Origin: Atriophallophorus winterbourni
Lineage: Eukaryota > Platyhelminthes > Trematoda > Plagiorchiida > Microphallidae
Assembly: GCA_013407085.1 (NCBI GenBank)
Contig: JACCGJ010018622.1
Span: 1-64,000 of the forward strand
Direction of reading: 5' to 3'
DNA: 64,000 nt
Under the pieces are notes generated by a model that worked only from the letters and a program-made list of their open reading frames with translations, was not told where the DNA came from and did not search any database. Within the stretch, counting starts at the first letter, position 1. Each line of letters opens with the position of its first letter. A program made the position numbers and the translations under genes. Positions 34,379-45,112 of this stretch are shown one piece after another.

Positions 34379-35155
34379 TCAAGAAGTTCGAGCTTGCCCT
34401 ATTCGCGCCAACACGCCAGCCTTCGGGCATTTGTCTTTTTGAGTTTCATCCAGACACGAAATTGAGCGTAAAAGCTTTTTCCAACCAGAGAACCGACGAC
34501 GAATGATGTCTATTCCTCGTTGTGAATCCATCGACGTTATTTTACAACTGGCACACCTAAATTCAGCCTGCTCGGTGAGCTGTGGATTAGCACCTTCAGG
34601 CCAAACATCGATGGCTTGTAGTAGAAGGTCAGGGTCGCTTACCCAAAATTCCAAAGCAGCAACTGGATTAGATCGGCTACCAACATGCCTCCACTGGCAT
34701 GGTATCGTGTATTCGTGCACGAACGTCAAGCGACTCGCTAAGGACGTTGTGAAACGACTAGTTCCATTGTTGATATAATACAAAACGATCATGGAATTAG
34801 TCCAAAAGTTAACGTTTTTGACAAGTTCATACAAAGCGGACGACGTTGCGCCAAATAAATGAACTGTCATCGTAAATTTTTGAATGGATCTGCACATATC
34901 ATTATCCTCCCACCAGAGAAATCTAATTGCGTCTCTATCATAGTTTGGCACTTCAACTTGTAGAAACATATCTTGAAAGTCCGCAACAAAGGCATGTAAT
35001 CGGAAACACAGCAATATGTCGATCAAATTTGTCGTCAGATTTGGTCCCTGAAGTAGTACACTCTTCAAAGACACACCATTGTGTTTAGCCGCACAATCGA
35101 ACACTACTTCCAGCTTTCCAGGTATCTTAAATTCTGAAACCGGATAGTGAGTCAA
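34379..35155 (-). pseudogene. BEL/Pao pol, RT plus RNase H scraps joined by a deletion
   Basis: A 258-codon open frame. It starts like BEL RT (KLEVVFDCAAKHNGVSLKSV, LLQGPNLTTNLIDILL, DMFLQVEV, DRDAIRFLWW), then after FGATSSA jumps to wording from the RNase H end (FWTNSMIVLYYINN, QWRHVGSRSNP). The catalytic YVDD segment is missing, so the product could not be an active polymerase. Confidence 0.85.
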
Positions 35156-35757
35156 ATACCAAACATTATTCTCCTTAGCATTAACCAGAACGCGTTCAAT
35201 ATTACCAGTCCCGAATGATGTGCCACAATTTTGTTGTAACGCCCATACAAACTTCTATCAATTTCAAATTGACGCCGCAAGTAGCTTAAACGCCTTACCG
35301 CTGTCAAATTATTTGTGGCGAGTTCGCTTATATCAGACTTCCAAGATAGCGGTACTTGAAAATGACCGTCAATAATTTCTGATCGCCGTACGAGAGACAA
35401 GGCTTCTTTGTCATCACACGGTCGTTCATTCCCATGGGCGGATATGTCTGCAGTGCATAGAGGGTTGTTACATTCATCAATTGACTTTTTCTTCAGAAAA
35501 ACATCAGAACAAAAGATATCCTCTGAGGTTTGGCATGTCGGTCCTTGCGAAATCCAACCCAATAACGCTTTTGTTGCAAATGGACGGCCTCTGCCTCCTA
35601 ATCGCTGTTCCAAAGCCCAATGTGCTTCATGAACATCACAACCTATCAGCACATTCACAGGCTGTTTACTCACATCCAAGTCAACGTCTTTCAAAAATTC
35701 AGCCCGTTCAATCAAGTCCATTATCGAACATTGCGATACACGCGGCAAAGTTTCCAC
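35152..35757 (-). pseudogene. BEL/Pao protease-RT linker region
   Basis: 201 codons with VNVLIGCDVHEAHWALEQR and ATKALLGWISQGP, the conserved segment between the aspartic protease and RT in BEL/Pao elements. The protease part is readable only in scraps at 35890-36080. The frame overlaps the next one by a few bases at 35152-35155. Confidence 0.85.
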
Positions 35758-36198
35758 TGTGTATGTCTCTGCGACATGGAATACTTGACTGACGTCAAAC
35801 GAGTGTATTTTAAAGTTTAAAACGAGAACAAGAAAGTTTACGTTAATACCCCAAAGTTGTCAACGAAACTTGCGCAAGACATTTAGGCATCTTGTATTGT
35901 TCAACAAAGTCCTCGAGAATCAAAGTGGTATCAGACCCACTATCCAATAAGGCTACAGCATTTATAAGCCCAGTCGGAGTCTCGATCTTGATGGGTGTGG
36001 AGCCTAAGTACAATTCGGCACTAATTGCCGCATGGCTGCGACGAATATTCGTAGACTTTTTCTCTGAAGCCTGGTTGTAATGTAGAAGTGTGTGGTCTCG
36101 TTTACCGCAATTTTCGGCAGTGCATTGTAGTTACGTGACACAGCGCCATGTGACGGTCACAGACATACAAAACGAACAGAATTGCGCCTGGCGATTTC

Positions 36199-36699
36199 CT
36201 AGCACGACTTGACATCCGATTCAATAAAGTTCGGACAGCTTTCAGACTCATAAGATGCCTGGCAAATGCAAAATACTATGCTAGGCCTTACATCACTAGT
36301 GGTAACAGAAATGTTTCTTTTCTCAGTGGTTTGGAAACCACTCCTCGCATTTAGGTATGCACGAGGCGATTGATTATACGTGTTTAAGCTAGTTGTTTCC
36401 AGCAGCTGCTCGAACATGCTCCTTGCGATACGTGCACGCCCTGACACGAATTGTGTCAGGTGCTCAAAGGTGACTCCGTGACCATCCATGCTGAGTTGAT
36501 CCGCCGCATCAGCCCATTGATGCTGTAAGGCGACAGGTAAACACTTAACAACGCCTTCCAAGGTGTTTACAGAATTTAAATATGCTTCACAGCCCATTTG
36601 CTTCAAAGCAATTTGGTAATTTTCCATCCTCAAGGCGAGGTTCGACAGACTATCGGAAATGTTTCTTATCCGTGATGCTTCACTCAACATCTCGTTCAA
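36199..36699 (-). pseudogene. BEL/Pao gag fragment
   Basis: 167 codons with EGVVKCLPVALQHQWADAAD and EHLTQFVSGRARIARSMFEQ, typical of BEL/Pao gag. Cys/His knuckle motifs are not intact. Further gag-like wording continues to about 37280 with stops. Confidence 0.75.
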
Positions 36700-37465
36700 T
36701 AACTAGCGTGCAACAACATGAGGTAGGCTAAACATTTCATTTAAAATGCTGCGTGCTCTTTTATAACATTTTTCAGTCGGCAACATCACGCAAGCGTCAA
36801 TCGCATTTCGAGTTTTACCTCGGCAATAATATGTGAGGTACAACAAAAGCTCGCCAGAATCACAAGTTTATGATTCCATATGGCATTCAAATTGCCTTAT
36901 AAACTTCCAGTGGTCGACTGGATTACCATCAAATGATTATAACTTAACCTTTATCAATAAAGCAGAATTGTTCATGACTCTCTGTGGCGCTTTGACTACC
37001 TCCGATTTGAGTTGACGATCAACGTTATGAGCGAAAAGATCATCAGCCACCGGATTCTCGTTGACACTACATCGGCACAAGCGAGCTATCATTTTCTTGG
37101 CTATCACTTAATCCTGCTGTAACTCACGCATAGACGGTTCGGATTCAGAGTCTAAATTCGTACTACCTAAAGACGACATATAAAAGCTACGTGAGGCGGA
37201 ACCAGCAGTGTCATTACCATCATTGTGAACATGCTTTCCTGTTGGGTTTATTCGTTTCGATTTCTTAGGCATTGTCAATTAATGCGAAAAACAAAGATAT
37301 TAAAAACAGAAAACAGGGGACGTCACCAAGATTGAAACAAAAAAAATAGCGGCACGAAGATCCAAGTTAATCCACGTTCAATTAGGCACGCGATCCAAAT
37401 TGACCGTTTCCAATAGAGCAATTCAAATTTCTGTTTCTCCAAATGGAACAAACCGAGTTGAGAAC

Positions 37466-37954
37466 TGTATCAACTAAAGTCGTTGGTTAACGCGTAAACA
37501 ACAAGTTTCTGATTTCGACAATTCAAAACAATGATTCGAGTTTACTACGGTTCTATTAACAAGATTAATGGACAACATCAATTGACAAACATCAACTGTA
37601 CCGGGTTGTACAAATGATGTGAGCCCAAAATGCTCGAGGTTCCAAACGACAACAATAAATTCAGTCAATGCTGACAAGATGGATTGCGAAATTATAAATG
37701 CAAAGGAATAAAATTACCAATACAATGGTGAACAATCGTCTCTGTTTTCTCCAAATACCACGTGCAAATATGTAGAATTTATTGGCAGCCAATCAATATG
37801 AATTACTTCAACAAAACAAAAGGGGGTGTACAAGTGGATAAGGAAAATGTGTAAACGAAAACAATGGAAGATAAAACTGTTGAGAATTAATAAAAATCCA
37901 ATTGTTCAAACAGAAAATAAGATGGAATTTTACACAAAAATTTCGTCATTTACA
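37466..37954 (-). repeat. BEL 5' LTR, uninterrupted
   Basis: 489 bp with TG...CA ends (on the plus strand TGTATCAACTAAAG to GTCATTTACA). It serves as the template for recognising the split partner LTR. Confidence 0.9.
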
Positions 37955-39116
37955 ATGACCAATATTGTTGCTTGTTTGCCAGGTGATAGAGTTTGTCAAT
38001 ACGTCATTATTATCCCTGCGACACGATAATTGTGTATATAATCAACTCCGAAGTCACTATCTGATATTTCAAATAGCACATCCCCGATCAAACGGTGGCT
38101 GTGACTTATACAGAGCCCTGTATACAATCTGTGGAACAGTTTACCGCCAGAAATCGTTTCCTCACTAAATGAAAGGATCTTCAAACAAACTAAACGATCT
38201 TTTATTCTGATTAATATTGTGTTGTCCTAGATCACTGAAATGACATGAAAAAACACATTTGCCAGAAAATATATTTCCTGTCAAAATTTTACCTCGCTAT
38301 GTCATCATTAGAATTACTCTTGCGCCTCATTTGAACCATATTGACGCAAACATCAAATAATATTTGCTCAATTTAATAGGTAATCCTTTGGTATTTGAAA
38401 ACTACTTGCTTTATCAACATAAATATTGAATCTTGAATCTTAAAGTCGCCTGTTCACTCTTCCGATTCAAACATTATAACGTGAAGCTAAATCCTCATAA
38501 ATTCATCTTTTCTGTTGATGAGGTTGATTCCCTTGGATTCCGTTTAGCTTCTAATGAACTTCTATCAGACCGAGACCGCCTAAAATCTCTGGTGGAAATA
38601 AAACCTTTTAATTCTCCCGAGGAACTTCGATCAGTAATGTGATTTTTACAATAATATGCTAAGTTTATCCAAAAATTTTCAAAATTTACTTATTTATTGT
38701 TTACCTTGTTAAATGCAACAACGTTCAATAGGACTGCAAACATGAAAATACACTCCATGCTCCTTTATCTATGCTGCAATCAAGTGCCGTACTCAAGCCA
38801 TTAACACCAAATTTGCCTTCATTTTGTATCACAGATGCTTCACCTCGTAGAATTGGTGTTGTTTTAAAGCGAAATGGTTATCCCTCATTGTTTATTTGAA
38901 GTCGGCTCATCGGAACAAATTTATGCTTTACTCATCGTGAAGCGCTTGCCGTTTACTGAGCTGACATGCCCATACACAAATATTTAGTCAAATGAAGCAT
39001 ACCTTTCGGTGAAAATGTTTATACCGTTGAACATTGCAGTGCAAAACAAATTCCGCAAGTAAATTCCTTATCCCCTAATGCTGTGATTCACGGAAAGCCT
39101 GGCATTACAGATTGCC
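37955..39116 (+). mobile_element. Ty3/gypsy retroelement, right part (RT to RNase H)
   Basis: 37958 onward reads TNIVACLPGDRVCQY where gypsy RT has the stretch before and at its catalytic YxDD; here it is Y-V-I-I. 38440-38640 reads FRFKHYNVKLNPHKFIFSVD and IKPFNSPEELRSVM. Beyond it the connection to RNase H is broken by stops. A CR1-like 3' fragment interrupts it at 38036-38440. Confidence 0.82.
38036..38440 (+). mobile_element. CR1-like LINE 3' fragment in gypsy
   Basis: LWNSLPPEIVSSLNERIFKQ-type wording (38125-38200) is followed by a 3' UTR ending TTGAATCTTGAATCTTAAA, a short-repeat tail as in CR1-group LINEs. Confidence 0.75.
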
Positions 39117-39500
39117 TGCAGTCAAAGACTGCACATGGGCTATGGTACTGTTAGGTTGCCTATGCCTAGACAAATATGAGAAAGAAAAAAGAATAGGAAA
39201 TGGTAGATGGGGGAGCACTTGCTTAATGGCAACAGCTAGTTCCCCATAATGAACTGACCTGTCATGCATCACGACGCACCAACGGAGAAGACACTGCATT
39301 CCGCTTCTACGAAAATAGCACTAGAAGCAGGAGATACCGGTCAGTTTCTAAACTGGGAACCTTAAACGTCCTGTCCATGTATTTCATAACGACGTCTCGA
39401 ATGTCAGAGGCGTTATAAAATCAGCTGTGAATATCAATGACTTAAAAGACTGAATGCCGAAGTATCGGCACTACAAAATACGCGATAGCTAAACGCTGGT
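39117..39500. mobile_element. SINE scrap (-) and LINE endonuclease scrap (+)
   Basis: 39117-39206 is the middle of a minus-orientation SINE (GACTGCACATGGGCTATGGT, CCTAGACAAATATGAGAAAG). 39330-39500 reads SVSKLGTLNVLSMYF and RWFTRPKI-like wording, an RTE-type endonuclease start with stops. Confidence 0.55.
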
Positions 39501-41650
39501 TCACTAGACCAAAGATTAGCAGTGATTGTTGTATTCTTGGACATGAACAAATCTTTCGATCGTGTTCCACATACGCTACTCCTTTTGAAGTTATCATATT
39601 TAGGTATTCATAATCCTTTATCAGCTGATATCGTTCTTTTCGACCTGATCGCACCTTTTCGGTTCACGGTAATGGTGTTACTTCAACTAATCAGCCGATT
39701 CCAAGTGGCGTAATTCAAGGCAGCGTTCTTTGTCCTCTCATTTTCCTTATCTATGTTAACGATCTGCAAAATGTTGTAGATCACTCTCAGGTATTTATCT
39801 TCGCGGATGACATAAAAGTCGTCATAACATCTCCGCCTGGTGAACTGTTACAGACTGTGATAACTGTGATCATGACTCTTTATCTAGCGGGGGCGCCCAA
39901 TGGGGAATAGAATTTACTGCTTCTAAGAAACATTATATGTGATTTCTTTGTTCAATCCCTTGTAACACACTCATGTTAAATGGCTTGACCATCACAGCTT
40001 CTGGAGAAATTAGGGACTTGGATTTAGATACTCCTCTTCTCTCAATTTTAATGAACAAGCTAGACACCTCATCACGAGAGCAAGACAAAACTTTGGCTTA
40101 ATTCCCCATAAATTCCTTTTACGCGAGAGTTAAATAGCGCTGTATAAGATGAAGGTCCTACCCATTCTCAATCATTGTAATATCATCCATTCTGACATGG
40201 GTAATTGTTTCCTCTTAGAGAGACTTCAACCTACTTTCACCAAAATAACTTTGGACTATTCTAACCCTTTGCCTTATCTCTGAAGGTGTAATTTTCTGAA
40301 TGTCAAACCACTATGGCTAAATAGAATTCGTCTGAATCTTTTGAATCATTACCCAGCAGCAAGTAGAGCTTCAGTCCGGCATGCGCTTTCACGATTATAT
40401 TCGATATGATCCGCGCAATCGAACAAGGCTGCTGAATGTCCCTAAGTGTCACACTAAAGTTAGATATGCAAAACTTTGGAATTCTCTCCCTCTTAATTTC
40501 CGTATGTGCACATTTACAGAAAAATTTGAAACGCTTGTAGAAATTCTTACTGTTCACACACTATAGCAAATCCTTAAGATAAACACTTCTCTAGATATTC
40601 TAAACTCTCATGAGATCCCAGGTTTCTAATTCCACATCCTTCCCCACATATAATGATCAGTTCTGATAGTATTCTCTGGGTAACTGGCCATTCAAGTGTC
40701 AGGTTACCGTACCCTAGATATGTTGCTACACATATTAATTGTAACCGTGTTTTTTAATCACTTTTACCATGACCATATACATAACCGTTAAGTGCTTATA
40801 TTAAACTATGTGTCAAAGCATGCTTTACCACTACATGTTTATAAAAAGAAGCAAAAAACGCCAAAATGCCAAACATATTGTTTTTTGTCATGTTTTTTAT
40901 TGTTCACAAGCGATTTATTATCAACTTTAATGACCTCTCACCATGATGGTGAAGAGAATCTATATAATTATGTTCCAGTGTCTCCTACTCCCAAACCAAC
41001 TCTGATACTGGCCCGTGCTTCTTTTGCAAGAAACTGATTCTTATGTATGAACCGGAAGAACTACTAACGAACATTTTTTGGTTTCCATTATTCGACAGTT
41101 CTTTGAATTTCATGGATCGTACAACCGGCCCAAACATCATGCAATTTAAACAAGAATCTCTCATCCCATCCATTTTCTAAATTTTTTTCAATTTAACTTA
41201 GGAGATTTAAGTACTTTTCTTCAATCACGCGCACCAACATTCCAAAGAAATCAGTTTATATATTTATAAAAGAACTTTCTTTATTCTGTAAATTGATTTT
41301 TACTGTGACAATTATAGTATCAAGCGCATATCTTCCTCCATAATTTTTTTAATTTTAGCTCCAGGATTATTCGCATCCTCCCGTTTTGCATATTTCAATG
41401 CAATCTAAATGAAACTTTTTTTACTGTGTGATATTGAGCGAAAAATAACTTTCTTTCCCGCTGTAAATTTACCATCCTTTGTTAAATGGAAAAATGTTCA
41501 AAAATTCCGCTTATGAAGGTCATTTTTACTATTCATTTATTTTGTACCCATTGATAACCTGATCATGTTTTGCATGCCTCGGTTTACCAAGAATATAGTA
41601 TTAATAATATTATTATTAGTAGTAGTATGTTTACAGTAAGAGATTGCACA
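39500..41650 (+). mobile_element. CR1-like LINE, same family as the copy in the BEL LTR
   Basis: DMNKSFDRVPHTLLLLKLSY, QGSVLCPLIFLIYVNDLQ, FADDIKVVI (catalytic ADD region), ITRARQNFGLIPHKFLL and LYKMKVLPILNHCN appear in shifting frames. The 3' UTR (GGTTTACCAAGAATATAGTA, then ATTATTATT) is the reverse complement of 31926-31990. A stop after RES and many shifts make it inactive. Confidence 0.85.
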
Positions 41651-41689
41651 TTTTTGGAAAGGAAGTGGTTCTGATGAGCCTCGACTGCA

Positions 41690-43930
41690 TGGAGTTGTGT
41701 TTGCGGTGCGAAACGGACTACTAAAGTGGGAGCGAACGGATGTAAAATCTAAATCTGAAGTGTATTACTGGTAGCATTACGTTGGTCAACGTTTATACAC
41801 CGATGCTTTCTGAGACTGCTGCTGAAAAAGACGCTTTTTATTATAACCTCACAACAGTCCTGAAAAACGTGACACAAAAAATGTGTAGTGTTATTTGGTG
41901 ATTTCAATGCGATAGTTGTGGCAGTTTACGAGTCTTGGCAAAACTGTCTCGAAGTGTTCGGTGTAAGCAAAACCAATAAAAATGTGAAACGCATTTTAGA
42001 AATGTGCACACAGTTCAGTCTTTGTGTCAGTAACACTTTCTTTCAAACAAAACCACATGATGAAGTCTCTTGGAAACATCCTCAATCTAAGCATTGGCAT
42101 CAGCTTATTCTTATTCTTGTTAGGCACATTAATATAGAGAAGCGTACTCATTACCAGATCATATCAAAGCGCAGAATGCGACACTGATCATTCACTGGTC
42201 TGTGCAAACTGAAGCTTCTCCACACGAGATTTCACTGCACCAAATTGTCTGCTAAACCAATGATATACGTCACTCGTATGTGCGAACCAAATCTAGCTGC
42301 GCGATTTCCAAAAGCCTTGTCAGCCGAGTTCAACAAGATGACCCCACTCCAATCTGCTTCAGAAAACTCGGCATCGATAAAAAGCTGCATATGCCGAGTC
42401 TCACTTTCCACTTACGGTCCGAAGAAAGCTTCCGAGATGACTGCTGTGTTGGATGAGATACGGCCAGCATTCTGGAGGTTCAAAGATATGCCAACCGATA
42501 AAAATTCCGAATTCTGAGAGCTGTTGAAATAAGGACCAACATACAGCAAGGCGATGTGCAAATGACTATTGGAATGGAATTAGATACAGCATCCAAAATG
42601 CTACGTATACCTAAAATATTCGAGGTTTGTTTAATGGGATCAAGAGAACCATTGTCCAAAACATACTTAAAACGGCTCCAATTAAGTATGTATCTGGTAA
42701 CCCGATTGTCGACAAAACTCAACAGATTGAAAGATGGCCAGAGTACTTCTCCTCTGTCTACTCTAGGGACAGTACGATTTTACCACATGTAGTTGAAAAT
42801 GCCCTAGCGGTTGCCGACCAATGAATATCTAGATATCCATCCTACTCTTGAACATTTCAATAAGGCCATCTACCGCTTAGCGAATGGAAAGACAGCTGAT
42901 GACGACGGAATTCCAGCTGAGCTTATCAAATGCGATAGAGCAGCATTATTACAACCTCTTCACCATTTGCGTCTTCAGTGCTGGCAGGAGGAGTGTGTCC
43001 CACAAGATATGCGAGACACAAAGATCATCACGCTATTTAGGAATAAGGGTGACAGAAACGACTGAAACAATTACAGAGGAATCTCCCTTCTGAATGTTGT
43101 AGGCAAATTGTTAGGTAAAGTCTTACAGATCCAGGTACAAGTTTCAGCTGATATAATTTACTCCGTATCTCCATGTGGCTTCAGCTCCCTGAGACAACTT
43201 CAAGAATAGTGTCGGGAACAGCGTATGCCATTATGCGCTGTCTTTATTGATTTAAAGAATGCTTCCGACTATATCTGCAGGGAGGGTCTTTTAAAAATGC
43301 CTGATCTGGTACACTGCTCACAAAGAACGTTCAAAATCGTTATTTCATTTCACTCAGGCATGAAGGGCTCAGTCCATTTTAACGGTTTCATTTCAGAAGA
43401 CTTTGAAATATGCCGGAGTGTGAAACATGGGTGTGTTCTTGCTCCCATCAAGGCGGCATTTTTGCTCTGATTCTGAAGCACTCTTATAGGACGAGATCAG
43501 AAGGCATTTACCTACGTACACGAAGGAAAGGCAAGCATTTCCACCTGAACCGTTTGAGAGCTCAAACCAAAGCACGGGATGTACTAATCCGTGACCTGCT
43601 GTTTTGCTGACGATGCAGCCTATATTGCTCACTCGCAACAGAACATCCAGTCGCTAATGGACTGTTTTTCCTCGGCATGCAAAGACTTTGGGCTAACAAT
43701 CAACATGAGCAAGACCAAAGTCCTTGGTCAATGGATTGTATTAGTGACAGATACAGAAGAGATACACCTCTTCGCTGCTGAACGCACATCTCGCCGCCGG
43801 CATGCAACTGACACCCTACGACCGATTTCTGCCTGTCGTTGCAAGCGCTGCGGGAGAGATTTCTCCTACCGAATCCGACTGTTTAGTCATTCGAAAAGCT
43901 GTAGAACATGAAAATTCATGCAATTGTGAT
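41690..43930 (+). mobile_element. LINE family C, endonuclease to C-terminal Cys/His end, degenerate
   Basis: Endonuclease: LFGDFNAIVVAVYESWQNCL and DEVSWKHPQSKHWHQL (41890-42110). RT: YRLANGKTADDDGIPAELIK, DTKIITLFRNKGDRND, GISLLNVVGKLLGKVL, CAVFIDLKNASDYICREGL and VKHGCVLAP (42840-43450). Then CFADDAAYIAHSQQ and FGLTINMSKTKVLG (43600-43720). End: CRCKRCGRDFSYRIRLFSHS, a Cys/His motif. Shifts and stops throughout. Confidence 0.8.
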
Positions 43931-44279
43931 GTACATCCATGGTCGATATCAACCGAAGGAGGCCAACAATATTCTATTCGCTGGTTGGTAGTTTCATTCA
44001 TTTCAGTACACTACAACTTATTACATGAGAATAAGCTGCCCACCCTCTTTTTTCAGTAAAAATGATTTTTCATGTGCCCATAATAAGCAAGTTCTGCTTT
44101 GTTAACTGGTTAGTTCATTTTACTATACATGAAAAATTTCTCAATCGTAAATAAAATTATTAAAAAGATTAAAAAAATCAAAACAACAAATTACAATGAT
44201 ACAGTGGAAAGAACGCCAAGATTGTGAATTTTCACGAAGGTAATTCCGATTTCAAAAATATCCGTATCATTTGCGCACG

Positions 44280-44660
44280 ACATTATCACTCATTTCTTCA
44301 AATTTTAAGTTTCGGATCTACTGAGATTTAAGCAAAGAGTTTGATTCTGTAAATCATCACCTCATTGAAATCAAGTTAAGTTCTAAGTGCTTACAGAATA
44401 GGCTGATCGCTTAGATTGGAGAATTTTATACAGATGAAAGATTCCGGGTTTGGGTGGGATCTACACTGCCAGAAAAATCAGGCGTGGTCGATGTCATCCC
44501 TCATTGCATAATATTTGGTGATAATCCTGATACTCTTCTTAATATTCATAGATGATCTAGCGTTCCTCTTAAATGTCCTTTGCTCCATTTCCGCTAATGA
44601 TTAACATTTCATAAGTTCAACGATGTGTGATTTTCTGATGCATTAGGAAGTTCATGAGCT
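44280..44660 (+). mobile_element. CR1-like LINE RT scrap upstream of UBE2H
   Basis: Reads DERFRVWVGSTLPEKSGVVD and related wording (44430-44500), the segment before the catalytic ADD. Heavily degraded. Confidence 0.6.
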
Positions 44661-45059
44661 TGATAGAAAGGCTATTTATCATGATCGTGTACATTCCCGC
44701 TACTTGCTTGATTGATGTTCAATGATTTTTTTGAACTACTAAAAGTAATTGATTATTTATGTGTTGTTTGTTGTAATTGTGGTTTGGGAGGTTCATTTAC
44801 CAAAGAATATTACTCTAGAAACATTTCTATTACCTTTTTTACTATATTCTTCCGTCATTATATAGTTTGTTAATAACGATCATACGATAGTGCTGTTGAC
44901 CTTGAAAATCTAACAGTCAGCTGTCTTTAGTTTGTCGTGGCTTTTTCAGCGTATCCGCTACTGGCGCAGAGCGTTTGTGTTCATTAACACTATAAATTGA
45001 TAGAGTAACTTGTATCCAAATTCATCATTCTAACTATTTAGTATATTTACCAATATAAA
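44660..45059 (+). other. UBE2H upstream region
   Basis: AT-rich. The 60 bases before the ATG hold ACTATAAATTGA (44992-45003), a possible TATA-like element, and an A/T-rich leader CAATATAAA directly before the ATG. No spliced-leader acceptor could be assigned. Confidence 0.35.
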
Positions 45060-45112
45060 ATGTGCTCACCCAGTCCGGGTAAGAAGCGCATGAACACGGA
45101 TGTTCTAAAATT
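45060..45112 (+). CDS. UBE2H: UBE2H exon 1
   Basis: From ATG to AAATT|GTAAGT, phase 2. Encodes the conserved N-terminal SPSPGK segment and the start of helix 1. Confidence 0.95.

Larger units (their letters stand above)
31589..37954 (-). mobile_element. BEL/Pao LTR retrotransposon, internally deleted, inserted in gypsy RT
   Basis: Lower LTR 31589-34138 (split by a LINE), upper LTR 37466-37954 (489 bp). In gene direction the LTR starts TGTAAATGACG and ends CGATACA. Flanks ATAAC (31584-31588) and ATGAC (37955-37959) look like a 5-bp target duplication with one change. A purine stretch (GGCGGGAGG) lies just before the 3' LTR. Gag remains lie at 36700-36200, protease/RT linker at 35757-35152, RT and RNase H scraps at 35155-34379. 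The integrase is absent. It is a dead element. Confidence 0.9.

Noticed and set aside
34379..37300. Possible endogenous retrovirus
   Set aside because: Gag, protease-linker and RT wording are of the BEL/Pao retrotransposon type. No envelope gene is seen.
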